From Pyrrhosoma nymphula (taxonomy: Eukaryota; Arthropoda; Insecta; Odonata; Coenagrionidae): DNA of 64,000 nt. Below the pieces are notes generated by a model. It searched no databases and was not told the DNA's origin. It was given only the letters and a program-made list of their open reading frames with translations. Shown here in pieces: positions 44,250 through 54,800 of the stretch; position 1 is the stretch's first letter, and each line of letters starts with the position of its first letter. The stretch lies in assembly GCA_963573305.1 (NCBI GenBank), contig OY754327.1, forward strand, positions 145,244,855 to 145,308,854, written 5' to 3'. The translations under genes were made by a program, and so were the position numbers.

Positions 44250-45740
44250 CATTTGCTCTAAAAAAAGGGTGGGAAGAATGAATGTAAAAATTATGGAGCA
44301 ATATTAGTGTATTGACTATTCGGGAACATGCCTTTGGTAAAATATTAATCGTAAGGGTGATGAAGATAACGGTTGACCAAATCTCGGGTGTGGGATTATG
44401 CCTGGGAGAGGATATAGGAATCATCTGTTTGCACTTCAGCAAGTGCTAGAAAAATGCATGACAGTGCGAAAGAAGAAACGCGTGTACATATTTTTTAGAT
44501 TTAGAGAAGGCATATGATAGGGTAGGTAGAAATATGTTGCGGAAGGTTTTGAGTAACAATGGGGTGAATGAATGGGCATAATTTCAGCATTTTAACTGGG
44601 GTGGCAAGGCCTACCTGGGGGGTATGGAATACCCCCCAGGTGGAAGGGGGATCCGGGGTCCTAAAGTAGGCATGATTAATGAAGAATCAAAAAAGTTCAA
44701 GAAAGGGCCGTGCATGTGGAATTGTATTTTCCAATTGTTTGTAAATTATTGAGATTTTCTCTTCAAAATTCTGGGGTGGCAAAATACTGGGTTGGACAAT
44801 TATGGGGTGGCAACTGCCACCCCTTGCCACCACCAAATTACGCCACTGGGTGAATGAGCAGTAATTAAATGTTATGAAGGCGTTGTGTGATAACAGTGAG
44901 GTAAGTGTCGAGAGTGGATGAGCCTTGAGTGTCTGGTTTGAAGTAAAATGGGGTGTTAAACAAGTATTCGTTTTGTCACCGTGGCTGTTAGATGTTTTTA
45001 TGGATAAATGTGTGAAAGATTAATCTAGGGATAACGTGAGTGTAATGATTGTCGATGTAAATGAGCGAGTTCTTCTATAGGTACGCTGTTACAGAGCCCA
45101 CAAGGAAATCAGAAGTTCCTGGATAACTACTGTGAATCAATAGAGGAAATGGAGTTCAGGGTGAACGCGTCCAAGACCAAATAAATTTTTTTTGACAAGG
45201 AGAATGGGAGGAATGATTTTCCAATGAGGGTGAAAGGTGAAGGAATTGAACAAGTGGACAATTTTGTGTACCTAGGCTGAATATTTGCGAAAGATGGAAG
45301 GGTAGATGAGGAGATTATGAAGTGTGCGAACGCTGAAAAAAAATCATTGGTAGTATGCAGAGCATCTCTAGGAATGAATTCTTGTCTAGGGAAGCAAAAA
45401 TTGCATCGTACTACAAAAGTGCACTCTTCCCCACTTTATTGTATGGCAGTGAAAATTAGTTATGTCAAGGTAAGAATAAGAGTAGGTAGTCAAAATGGAG
45501 TGGGTATCAGGTATCTGAAAAGTGTTTCCGTAGAAGTTGGATGGATAGGGTTAGGAATGAGTTGGTGATGAAAGAATGTGGAATGGCTACTCCGATAATG
45601 GAGCATGCATCGTTGGTTTGGCTATGCTGAGAGAATGGATGAGATTCGAGTAGCCCTTACAGATATATAGAGGAGTGAATGATGAAAAGGAATCCAAGAC
45701 GCATGACATGAAGACTTCTTGCAAAAATTGTATCAAGTAA
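44250..45740 (+). pseudogene. LINE reverse-transcriptase pseudogene split by a MITE
   Basis: Frames show ISVLTIRGHAFGKILIVRVM, VYIFFRFREGI- and DLEKAYDRVGRNMLRKVL-like segments, then after the MITE VMKALCDNSEVSVESG, LSVWFEVKWGVKQVFVLSPW and LLDVFMDKCVKD. The C-terminal end includes the same blocks as 42620-43440. Stops every 50-100 bases make it inactive. The same LINE family has at least two copies within 3 kb. Confidence 0.8.
44571..44848. mobile_element. hAT-type MITE with perfect 8-bp target duplication
   Basis: A 278-bp element between two copies of GGTGAATG (44563-44570 and 44849-44856). It starts AATGGGCATAATTTCAG and ends AAATTACGCCACTG, the classic inverted CAGTGGCGTAATTT terminus. 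The centre has the hairpin CTGGGGGGTATGGAATAC...CAGG shared with the element at 31149. It splits LINE codons for GVNEW and VNE. Confidence 0.88.
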
Positions 45741-45994
45741 TGATATTTTACATACAAGAGAAACTTTTTCAAAACGTAGAAAAACCCAAATGAATTTAGC
45801 TTAGCCTTAGGGTAGATCATGATGATGTATGTAAAGAAGAAAGTGATACATATGACAAATGATTTTCTTTACTTTACGTAGCTCTCTTTAAACTCCATTC
45901 GGCATAATTCATTTTCAAAACGCATGTACAGCTGCACATAGTACATGGCCACGCGCACGGGTGTCAGAAATAAGACCAATAGAATTTGACATGA

Positions 45995-46090
45995 AAAATC
46001 GTTTAAAGTCACTGAGATTCGAACCCAGAGCTCCCATTTTTCGACGATGTGTGTTAGCCAGTCACACTAACAAGCCATCTTTAAATTTAA
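45995..46090 (-). mobile_element. tRNA-headed SINE, family copy 2
   Basis: On the minus strand, TTAGTGTGACTGGCTAACACA is followed by GGGAGCTCTGGGTTCGAATC, giving a B box GGTTCGAATC in tRNA-like context. The pattern and strand are as in the copies at 17470 and 61195. The tail ends in CGATTTTTCATG. It abuts the foldback at 46108. Confidence 0.5.
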
Positions 46091-46107
46091 AGTGAATTTT
46101 CGTGGGG

Positions 46108-46615
46108 ATTATGGGATTTTTTCGCTAACCGTCTGAACTGTAGTTCAGCATTACTTAATTAGCCACGGTCGCTACTTCGTCAGTTTTGACTGATTACGTT
46201 AATAAACAATAATTCATTGACGGACAGGATCGAATAATAGCTTTTCTGGAAATTTCATCACATAAATGATACGTCTTGACCTGCGCAATGTCCATTTGTG
46301 TGTTCCTCGAACGCATTATTGCTTAAATAAGCTTATCGATCAAAAGCGTTTATCTGACCGCAACCATTGGCGCGGCCCCTGATAGTGTTTACATTAAGCA
46401 AGAAAATTATTTTGCGTAGGTAAACACTTGGAAATTCACGTAGCTTGATATGACTTGTTGGTGTAACTAACAAACCGGACTGGCTAGTGGCTAGTAGTTT
46501 TATGATGTAATCAGTCTCAGTCAACGTAACCAGTCAAAACTGACTAAGTAGCGACCGTGGCTAATTAAGTAAGGCTGAACTACAGTGCAGACGGTTAGCG
46601 AAAAAATCCCATAAT
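46108..46615. mobile_element. Foldback element with terminal inverted repeats of about 90 bp
   Basis: A 508-bp element. ATTATGGGATTTTTTCGC at the left edge is the exact complement of the right edge. The arms continue through CTAACCGTCTGAACTGTAG (right arm has CTGCACTG) and TTAATTAGCCACGGTCGCTAC to about 46195 and 46525. The centre has no coding potential. A truncated hAT MITE copy starts exactly at its right edge. Confidence 0.85.
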
Positions 46616-46883
46616 GTGCAAACAAAAGTCAGGGACCCCCTTAACTTTGCATTCCCTTATTCATATAGAATCATCTTTGAAGCATATTTCATGGAAAGAA
46701 GGAAATTAACCAACAAACTGGCTAATAATTTAAAAAAATTTACATGTGTTCTAAGTAGTAGGTAATTTCGGGTAGTAAGAGGGTTTCCCCGCGCTGTCTG
46801 AAAGAGGCAAGCCCGGGTGGGGCCCCTATAGGCGCGGGGTCCAGTGCAGCGGCACCTGTAGCACTACCCTAGGGACGGCACTG
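46616..46883. mobile_element. hAT-type MITE, copy 2, 5' truncated
   Basis: Sequence from GTGCAAACAAAAGTCAGGG to AGGGACGGCACTG matches 2167-2460 from its base ~2197 onward. It ends with the terminus CAGTGCCGTCCCTAGGG on the minus strand. The first ~30 bases, with the left terminal repeat, are missing where the foldback element abuts. Confidence 0.75.
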
Positions 46884-47035
46884 ATGATAATTATATATTT
46901 TGCTCCAATATAATTTGATTTAACACTATTTTTATCTTCAAAAGTTTACACCTAAACTATAGTTTAGTAGTTAAAGATATAGGTTAAAATTTTCACTATT
47001 TTAAATAAAAGTGAAAGTAAACCATAAGCAGGGGC

Positions 47036-47405
47036 AAGGGCCTAGCCACGTTGAAACACCGGTTCCCATCAGAACACCGAAGTTAAGCAACGTTGGGCCC
47101 GGACGGTGGTTGGATGGGTGACCCTCCTCCATACCTCAACCAGGCATGGATGGAGAGATGATACTCCCTCCATACCTATACCGGCAGGCCTGAGAGGCCA
47201 GGCCAAACCGGGCCGGTTGGAGGGAGGACATCCTCTATACCTGGTACTGGGGTGAGGCAGGGGGAGGCCAATCCTCCATACCTCTACCGAGGTGCTCTTG
47301 TCCCCTGTCTGCAAGTGGCAGACAGGCAAGGGGTTGGCACAATGGACCAAGAAAGGTCTAAGTGCCCGGGCTCCTGACGAAGGCCCCCCCAACAACAATC
47401 TAATC
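47036..47405 (+). mobile_element. 5S-rRNA-derived SINE with perfect 18-bp target duplication
   Basis: A 370-bp insertion flanked by TAAACCATAAGCAGGGGC (47018-47035 and 47406-47423). The head (47040-47125) is recognisably 5S rRNA. Box A region AGTTAAGCAACG, the intermediate element GGGCCCGG and box C TTGGATGGGTGACC are in order with proper spacing, so the internal RNA polymerase III promoter looks intact. The body is a GC-rich region with repeats of CCTCCATACCT. The 3' end is CCCCAACAACAATCTAATC. Such 5S-headed SINEs form the SINE3 class. The family partner LINE is not identifiable here. Confidence 0.88.
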
Positions 47406-48740
47406 TAAACCATAAGCAGGGGCGGATTAAGGGGGAGCGGGGGGGCGGCCGCCCCCCCCCCGTAATTCCCGGGAAAATAGAAAAGATGGTAATCATTAAG
47501 GTGGTCCTCCAATGCAAGTTTTTATTTCACCAGCTGAATATACAATGTTTAAAGACAATTGGAAAATATTTAAAAGCCACTTGTCTAAACAGACACAGTA
47601 TCCTCTGTGTATAGGGTCATTCCACCTATATTCAATTCAACAAACGTTTGTCCCTTAGGGTCTCAATTTTTAAAAAAATTGGTGTATGGGTACAATATCA
47701 CCTCAAACTGAATACCCTCAACCGTTTTGTGAAAAAAAAATTTGAGCGAATTATGCATATTTTAATGTTTTCGCATTTTTAGCAAAAATCTGAGCCTTAA
47801 ATCATATTATCACTTATATCTCCTCTTGTAATTGTCATACAGCAATGATTAATAGCCCTTATTAAAGCTAAATCTTTATTGAATGCAAATATATCAAAAA
47901 AATTATTTTCTTTTATACCCTATTGTTGTTAATTACTAATGTTTAAAAAATTGTTAATACGCTTTTCTCAAATACTCCATCTCAGAATCGGCTAACTATT
48001 CCAAAAATAAAATTTAGTGGAAATTCATAAATGCGTTTTTTATAAATATTTAAAAATTTACAATTTTCTCTCGCGCGGCCCGTCGGCTCCCCCAATTGGA
48101 ATACATGCAGCAGACACGCGATGCAAGGCTAAAAATTTCTTAATTGCTCAAGGTCGTGGCTATATGAGATAAAAACTATAAATGAACAACAATTGTTATT
48201 TGTTCTGTTAAATGGATGTTTGCAGAGAAATTTACCATTGAGCCCCACTTTTTCTGCGCGAAAAATTTTCCTGACTACTCCGACACAATCGATTGAAAAC
48301 TAACGAGAAAGCAAAATACTTGTATTTAAAACAAATGTAAAATGGCTTAGTTTGCATCCTTTCCGTAAACATATGATGTCCAACCTTGTAGGAAGGGGTC
48401 CTCTCGGAAATATTTTATTTGAGGATCCTGTTACTCCTGCCTGCAACTACAGCTGAATCCTCGTCCCTTGCTTGGGCGAAGAGAGTCTCTTCATTAAAAC
48501 CACTCCATTTGATTCGGGTATTGCTGCATGAAACTCCCTAATGCTTGGTATACTAACTGCCTGACGAAATCTTTTCGCAAGTACATCGGAATGTTTTCCA
48601 ATTTCTTCTTTATTTGCGTAGCCAAAATCCACTCCAAAAATATGATATTTTGCTCAGTTAAAGAGTTCTATAGATGTACGTATTTGTTTTTCGTATGGAA
48701 GCTGAAGACTTGCTCTTGCTGCTAGTCTTTTCAAAGTTCC

Positions 48741-49430
48741 TCACAGTCCGTTACTTGGCCCTTTACCATGCGATGTAGCAAAAAAATGCCATTCTGCAGA
48801 GACTGTGAAATCTTTCCTGTGAAGAGATAAGTTCTGAATGTTATACTTGTTTTTATAATGAGCAGCTGCTCCATCTGAATAATATATTACTTTTTTAAGC
48901 TTGTGAACTTTCAATTTCAAGAATTTAAGGAGAAGTTTTTGAAAAAAATGTACAGTTGATGTTATATGCTTCAGGCTGTCTAATATGATTACGTAGTTTA
49001 ATGGGATTACATTATTCTGGACTTTAGGGCGGTAATAGCTAGCAAAGGGGTGAACTGTTGCTTGGTCGTTATTCCAGTGCATACCTTTGCACGCTGTCCT
49101 GTAAAACGAAAGCGTGGTTTTCTTAAACATCTGCAATGACGAGAACGAGAACTTGGATGTTATGCTTAACATTTCTAAGAAATTCAGATTGATTTTTAGC
49201 AATGTAGTCATGTAGCTGAAGTTTCTGTAACTTTTCAATAAAAGTTTCAAGAAAGTTATCGGTAGATTTTGTAGATCGGTAGATCCCCCCACCCCCGTCC
49301 CTCGCTCGGTACCTACGCCCATGTATAGGTACCTTATAATTTTCCCTAACGTTACCAAAGCTTTCACAACATTGTTCATCAAAAGGCCTACAAAAGTATA
49401 ATTGCGAACATCGAGGATACCAAAGATTAT
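48741..49430 (-). pseudogene. C-terminal half of a transposase-like protein
   Basis: An open frame (about 230 codons with no stop) reading GILDVRNYTFVGLLM, MHWNNDQATVHPFASYY, YVIILDSLKHITSTVHFFQK, KKVIYYSDGAAAHYKNKYN and EWHFFATSHGKGPSNGL. I know this block order from a multicopy insect and cnidarian family usually listed as uncharacterised. The (F/Y)SDGA and HGKGP blocks look like catalytic RNase-H-fold motifs, which is inference. The protein stops short after HGKGP, so it is truncated at its 3' end. The matching N-terminal half lies at 50180 on the other strand. Confidence 0.6.
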
Positions 49431-50179
49431 AGGGTCATTCCACCTCAATTCAACAAACGTTTGTCCCTTAGGGTCTCAGATTTTTATAAAAATTGATGTA
49501 TGGGTACAATATCGTAGTTTAGTAGTTTTTTAATATATACGTTCTCCGTAACCAGAGCGCTCTCTAAAAAGAAATGTTTTATGGCACCTAGGTATTAGGG
49601 AAAGAGTGTAAAAACTTTTCCACTTCCTTTCAGAACCCTATTTTGATGACCCTCTTGGTGGCCAAATCTGCCCATTGCGGTATGTGCCTAAAAGCTTGAA
49701 GGAAGGCCATCTAGCTGCACATGTTTTTGTTGACAGCCGCGTTTATTCACCGAAGAAGTCTCAGTTTGTTTTGGTCTGTCACCGCGTTTGCATCTCCTTA
49801 TTCGAGAGCTGTCGGCCTTGTATTTTTTATCGTACGTAGTTTTTTAAACTAATTTCGGAAATTTCATCGATACCTGCATATGAAAATGTCGTGTGTCAAA
49901 ATTGGCTCCATCGGCGCAGTGAGAGGAGGAAATTGTTCGCGAGACTGTGTCTTTAAATGTATCTAAGAGTACTCTGCGAGAGATCTGCAGCTCATCGAGG
50001 ATAGAAGTGATGTCAAAGTGGAAACTGTGTGCGTTAACCATCAGATCTCGTTTCTTGCTTTCTATTCAAAGCGTTAAAAACAGTGTTGTAATCCACTGAA
50101 ACTGTATTGTAATATCCGTAGTGCTAATTTATATACAATTACTTCCAATTACAAATCGAAAATTTTCAGCACTAGAGCG

Positions 50180-50765
50180 ATGTCTTTGGTCGAGGGCAGT
50201 AAATTATGTCGTCAGTGCAGAGAGTTTCTGAATAAGGGAGTCGCGAAAGGTGACACACCAAGGTCTCCCATCAGCCATCAAGAAGACGTTCCAGAAGCAG
50301 CACTGTCACAACCGGGGCCTTCTGGTTTGCAATTTGCAGAGGCTCATGTATCCCTACCTTCAAACAGCTCCAGCAATGACAGTGGCTCACAAGGAGAGAG
50401 CAATGGTGCACCTTATTCACCTCGTCAAGCTGTGCTAGAAAAAATCAACCTGAGTTTATCCGAAATCGGTACATCACCAGTAATTAGAATAAAATTGAGA
50501 AGTAGAAAGTACTATGAAGAAAAAATTCATTAAATTACTTCTGTTTATCGAAGAGCAATCGGGAAAGTAGGGGGAAAATCAAAAACTTTCTTCGGCCCAT
50601 TAGAGTTAGTAGGGTGTGGAATGCTAAGTCAACTCAAAGAAAAATTTGCTGAAGCTAATTCCTACAGTGAAAAAATTTTAGTCCTGTCTACACTGCCTAA
50701 AAGCTGGAGCGTGGCAAAAATTCAAGAGGAATTTGGATCAACTCAATATTTGATATGTTTGTAGC
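50180..50765 (+). pseudogene. N-terminal half of the same transposase-like family
   Basis: MSLVEGSKLCRQCREFLNKG carries a CxxC motif. After a serine-rich linker come INLSLSEIGTSPVI, an in-frame stop at 50531, then LLSQLKEKFAEANSYSEKIL-like codons and LPKSWSVAKIQEEFGSTQYL. It then meets a stop and unrelated DNA. In intact family members this half directly precedes the half found at 48741-49430, so the two parts have been separated and inverted. Confidence 0.6.
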
Positions 50766-51684
50766 CTCGATTCAACTTTTGTCACACCTGTTACCCCTGA
50801 GTGACCCTTGAAGGTCAAGTGATGAAAATAGGGATCTGAAGACCTTACCATCGATCTTGGCACCTTTTAAAACCTATGATTCGACAGGTTTTTAGAGGCT
50901 ATTCGCTTTTTTTCACCCCTGTGATCTTTATTGTGACCTTTCAGGGGCCATGGTTGCATTTTCGGACTCGAAAGTTCTTCCATAGTGTTCCTCGTCCCCA
51001 AAAACGTAATAATTGAAAGTTTTGCAAAGAAATTCTGTCTTTTTTTGTATTTCGAAAAATTTAACATTTATAAGGCAAAATTTGTATTTTTGGTTGGACC
51101 CTATTTCTGGGGTCAAAAGGTCGGATTTATAAAATTTTGCGTATAGTCAACAAAACTTACGACCTTTTTCTACCCAGATACCATATTTCATCCATGTGGC
51201 ACGAAAGAAAGTGTCTGAAATTACAGGTCAAAAATTACACACGATCAATGGGACACTGTATATCTCAAGCGTTAGACCTGACTCCAACGGGTGAGATATA
51301 TAAGACGAAGAATGGCTGCACCTTCACTTCACCGACCTGAAGAAGCCGACTGAAACGCCGCCGAAACTGCCGTCTGAGGAAACATGGACCAACGCGGTGT
51401 AAAACCCGGAAGACCTGCATCTTCACAAGAATGTCATTATTTACATCGTTTGTTTACGTTTTTCAAATGTGATAAGAGAGCTTTACTCAATAATTTATCA
51501 TATCTGCTATATAGTATAGGCACACCAAAACTACGTTCCAAGCGCTTCATTTCTTTTAATATTCCGATGGAGGTCCACCCAGACCCCCGTTTCGTTGAGA
51601 GGTATTGCATACCCCCTCAGGCGCCGAGGAAAGTAGTGAACCGCCCTCCCAAAACAACGACCTTAATCCGCCCCTGACCATTAG

Positions 51685-51840
51685 TAGCTGAAAATAGCTG
51701 GCAGCTATTTTGTGAGTCCTTGTAGTGTAGCTGCTACTTTTTTCAATTTTTAGCTAATAGAGTAGCTGCTACTTTTTTGAGTAAGTAACTAAAAAGTAGC
51801 TAACAGCAAATTCTTTGTTGCTTACCCAACCCTGTCAACG
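51685..51840 (-). mobile_element. hAT terminus fragment
   Basis: On the minus strand it begins CAGGGTTGGGTAAGCAAC, a common hAT end. Subterminal repeats follow (two copies of AAAAAAGTAGCAGCTAC and several TTAGCTA motifs). The other end was not found. Confidence 0.6.
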
Positions 51841-54800
51841 AGATATTCCGGTAAGCCCATTGGATGAGATATTTCCGGTGCATAATCCATTGGAAAAAGG
51901 ATAAAGTCGTCATTCACATAATTGCTTTGTGTAGCCAATCTTATCAGTCATTCACGAATGCACAACAGCTAAAAATGCAAAAAAAACTGCGATTCAAGTT
52001 CAAATGCAGAAACAATGCTAGTGTTTCGCATCGGTGGATATTCATCCACTGAAATTTCTCAATAAGGGGATTTCTAGCACATATATTTGACTTCGTAATA
52101 TACCAGTTGATAGTTTTCCAGAATAAAACGTTAACTACAGTCGAAATTTGACAGTATCCAGCTACATATTTAAAGTTGCGGAGTGAATGATATACGACGT
52201 AGTTAGTGTACTTTATATTTGAAATATACCTGTGAATGATTTTCCTTCAATTACAGGGGGTCCATTTAGCCTCATTTGTATTCAGCTCCAAGGCGGATGT
52301 CCACTATTGAATTAGCTTCATTAAACGGATGGCCTAAGAGCGCATCTTACCTTCATGTTCGTGAGTCCCTAATTTAGTATTTTATACGCACATCTGATTG
52401 AGTGTTTCTCTTGAAAACGGGCATACACGAGAAAAAGAGGGAGGTAGAATGCAAGCAAAGCATATTACGCAGATACTTATCAGCCTTTTTACGTTACAAA
52501 TATTGGAAAATTAACAACATTTACGAACTTCTGCCACGAAAAATGAATGTCCGGCTTCGGGACGTGTAAACGTCTGCCTACTTTAAGTTTCGATTTCAGT
52601 TTGACGAACGAAAACTATCTCGGAATAGGTTGTAACATCTGTCACTTCTTTCGATTGTTTAAACTGTGATTAGAGACCTTTGACGAAACGTGAGTGATGC
52701 GGTGTCAGATGCTTGAATAAACGTAGTTGCCGATGATATTAAGGCAATCTTCTTTCTAATCTCGCCCGTTTATGTGGTAAATCTCGGGTGTGATTGAACG
52801 GCTCTTTAATTAAATTTTTCGCTGACATGACCAAAATGACGTCGCGAATGCAATTTTGGATGAATCTATTTCTACATCCGCCCCTAAATTTGAATTTACC
52901 TGAAATAGGAACAATATAACGATCAAGTCATAAAAAGTTCATTTTAGGACCAATGAAGTAAAAACTTAGTCCTGTAGTTATAGTAGTGAGTGATTTACGT
53001 CCGGAGTTGTTTTCCCGGCACAAATTTTCGCCTCAAAGCTTATTTCATCACCAAACGTTTGCGAAAGTAGGCAACATTCTGGAGAGGTTTTAACGTCAGC
53101 GCGGCGATGAACAAGGCATCGCCCCACCCCGAGATCGCATTTTCCGGACCTTCACCTCCACCTTCCCATGACCTTCGTTCTCTGGGCCCACCTTGAGTGG
53201 TGGACCAATCGGAGAGGGCGGATTTACTTTTTCCTTTGTCCAGTTCCAGCTCGTTGCTGACGCTTTTTTTTGTTCCGTAAGGGCTTAGCACCAAAATAAT
53301 GGATAATCAAGGCAAGAGCAACTCAACATATTGCATTAAATATAGGAGAGTGTCATAACGCTCAACTTGCTAATGGCTGTTGCATACTAAAACGGTGAGT
53401 GATTTTACATTAAAATATATTCTCTTGCGGTAAGGATACAAAATCAATACTAATGAAGCCTCGAAATTATAACTTATGAAAGGTAGGCCTACCTATCACT
53501 AGCGCAAGCATAATGGACCAGAACGGCATTAGCTGATATCAAAGTTAATTTTTGATTAAGCAGCAGACGTTGTGCTAGGTTAGTCAGAATTTAAAAAGTC
53601 ATATACACTGAGCCGAAGCTCGCGTCAAATGCGAGTAGCACCTTGAGAATTTGATTATGTATGAATGATTGAAATATTAATTAAAAGTCAACATTTCCGG
53701 GTGATGGGATAACCAACTGATGACTTGGAAGGAGATTTTGCGATGGGTATTAGGGGCCGAAGAGCTTTTTACCTGCTAGTAAGTGAACCATCTCACAATG
53801 AAACACAAATGCACACCCGCAACCATATTTCCTTTCAATTATTGTGGTCAATTACTGTTGGAGCAACTCCATATTCGGGAGTGGAGAAGGGATACAGTTT
53901 AGTTCCAAATACTTTGATTTTACGTCATTTGATAAGTATAGATTCAGAATTTCTAATGAATTCATCGGATCCACTACTAGATATGGATAAGAACTAATGT
54001 TATATGACGTAAACTAATGTTATATTGCCACCAGACAATGTCTAATTGCAATATCAGTGTAATAAAAATAAATAAATAAATAAGATGATATAGTAACAGA
54101 TTTTTCCAGTAATTTAAGTGATAACTTCTAAAAAGTAGAAAAATTCAATTAACCATTAGTGTTTCTATGATAGCATATTCCGGTATTTTTAAATTTTGGG
54201 TCCTAGAACTAAATATTTTTTATTTAAAAATCAGCTTCGTTTACGGTAATATAATTAGCTATGAGGAGGAAAATGAAATAATCATGTACAAGAATAACGC
54301 ATCCATCTAAGCTGTTAGTTTTTTCGCATCATAATTTTTTCTTCGCATGGTACATATATTGCTAAAGAATCAACGATGCTCACCGCTACGAAGCAGATCT
54401 GCGTCCACGAACTCTCGTGAGTGACGGGTGCTGGGACAGTATAAGGGAAATGAAAGAAAAAACAGGACGGGCAAAGAGAGGACAAAGAGCAAAAAACGAA
54501 ATAAAAAGACCGGATTCGAAAAGAGAGCCAATGAGTGGAGATGACAGCAACCAGGCATAGGGCGATCCTGCCGGGAGAAGGGGAAAGGTAGTAGGAGGTT
54601 GGTTACCCCAACATTAAATGGCAAGCAAAGCGCCGTTGGAGACAATTTTCAAATGATTCAATTTAATAATTAAATGATAACATTTTTGGGATAGTATCAG
54701 CGTCAACATTCAAAAACCGCCATTTACTCCTCCTGTTCCGGAGGTGTCTTTAAGGGTGACTCATTCTTTCGAGGCATTTAAATATTGACGCAGAAGTTAT

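Larger units (their letters stand above)
47417..51676. mobile_element. 4.26-kb DNA transposon with CAGGGGCGGATTAAGG termini
   Basis: Terminal inverted repeats CAGGGGCGGATTAAGG and CCTTAATCCGCCCCTG. Flanking octamers accataag (47409-47416) and accattag (51677-51684) differ at one base. Before the 5S SINE landed, the left end lay at 47029. The 8-bp duplication fits hAT or P-like elements. Inside lie two pieces of a transposase-like gene on opposite strands, and a direct repeat (TATAGGGTCATTCCACCT at about 47610 and 49427). A second transposon may therefore be nested inside. Confidence 0.8.

Noticed and set aside
47040..47125. A functional 5S rRNA gene
   Set aside because: Only the central part matches 5S rRNA, the 5' end differs, there is no T-run terminator at the right place, and the unit is bounded by a target-site duplication.
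53040..53294. Possible minus-strand gene in the GC-richer island
   Set aside because: The 84-codon frame has no domain features, and the island alone is not enough to call a gene.
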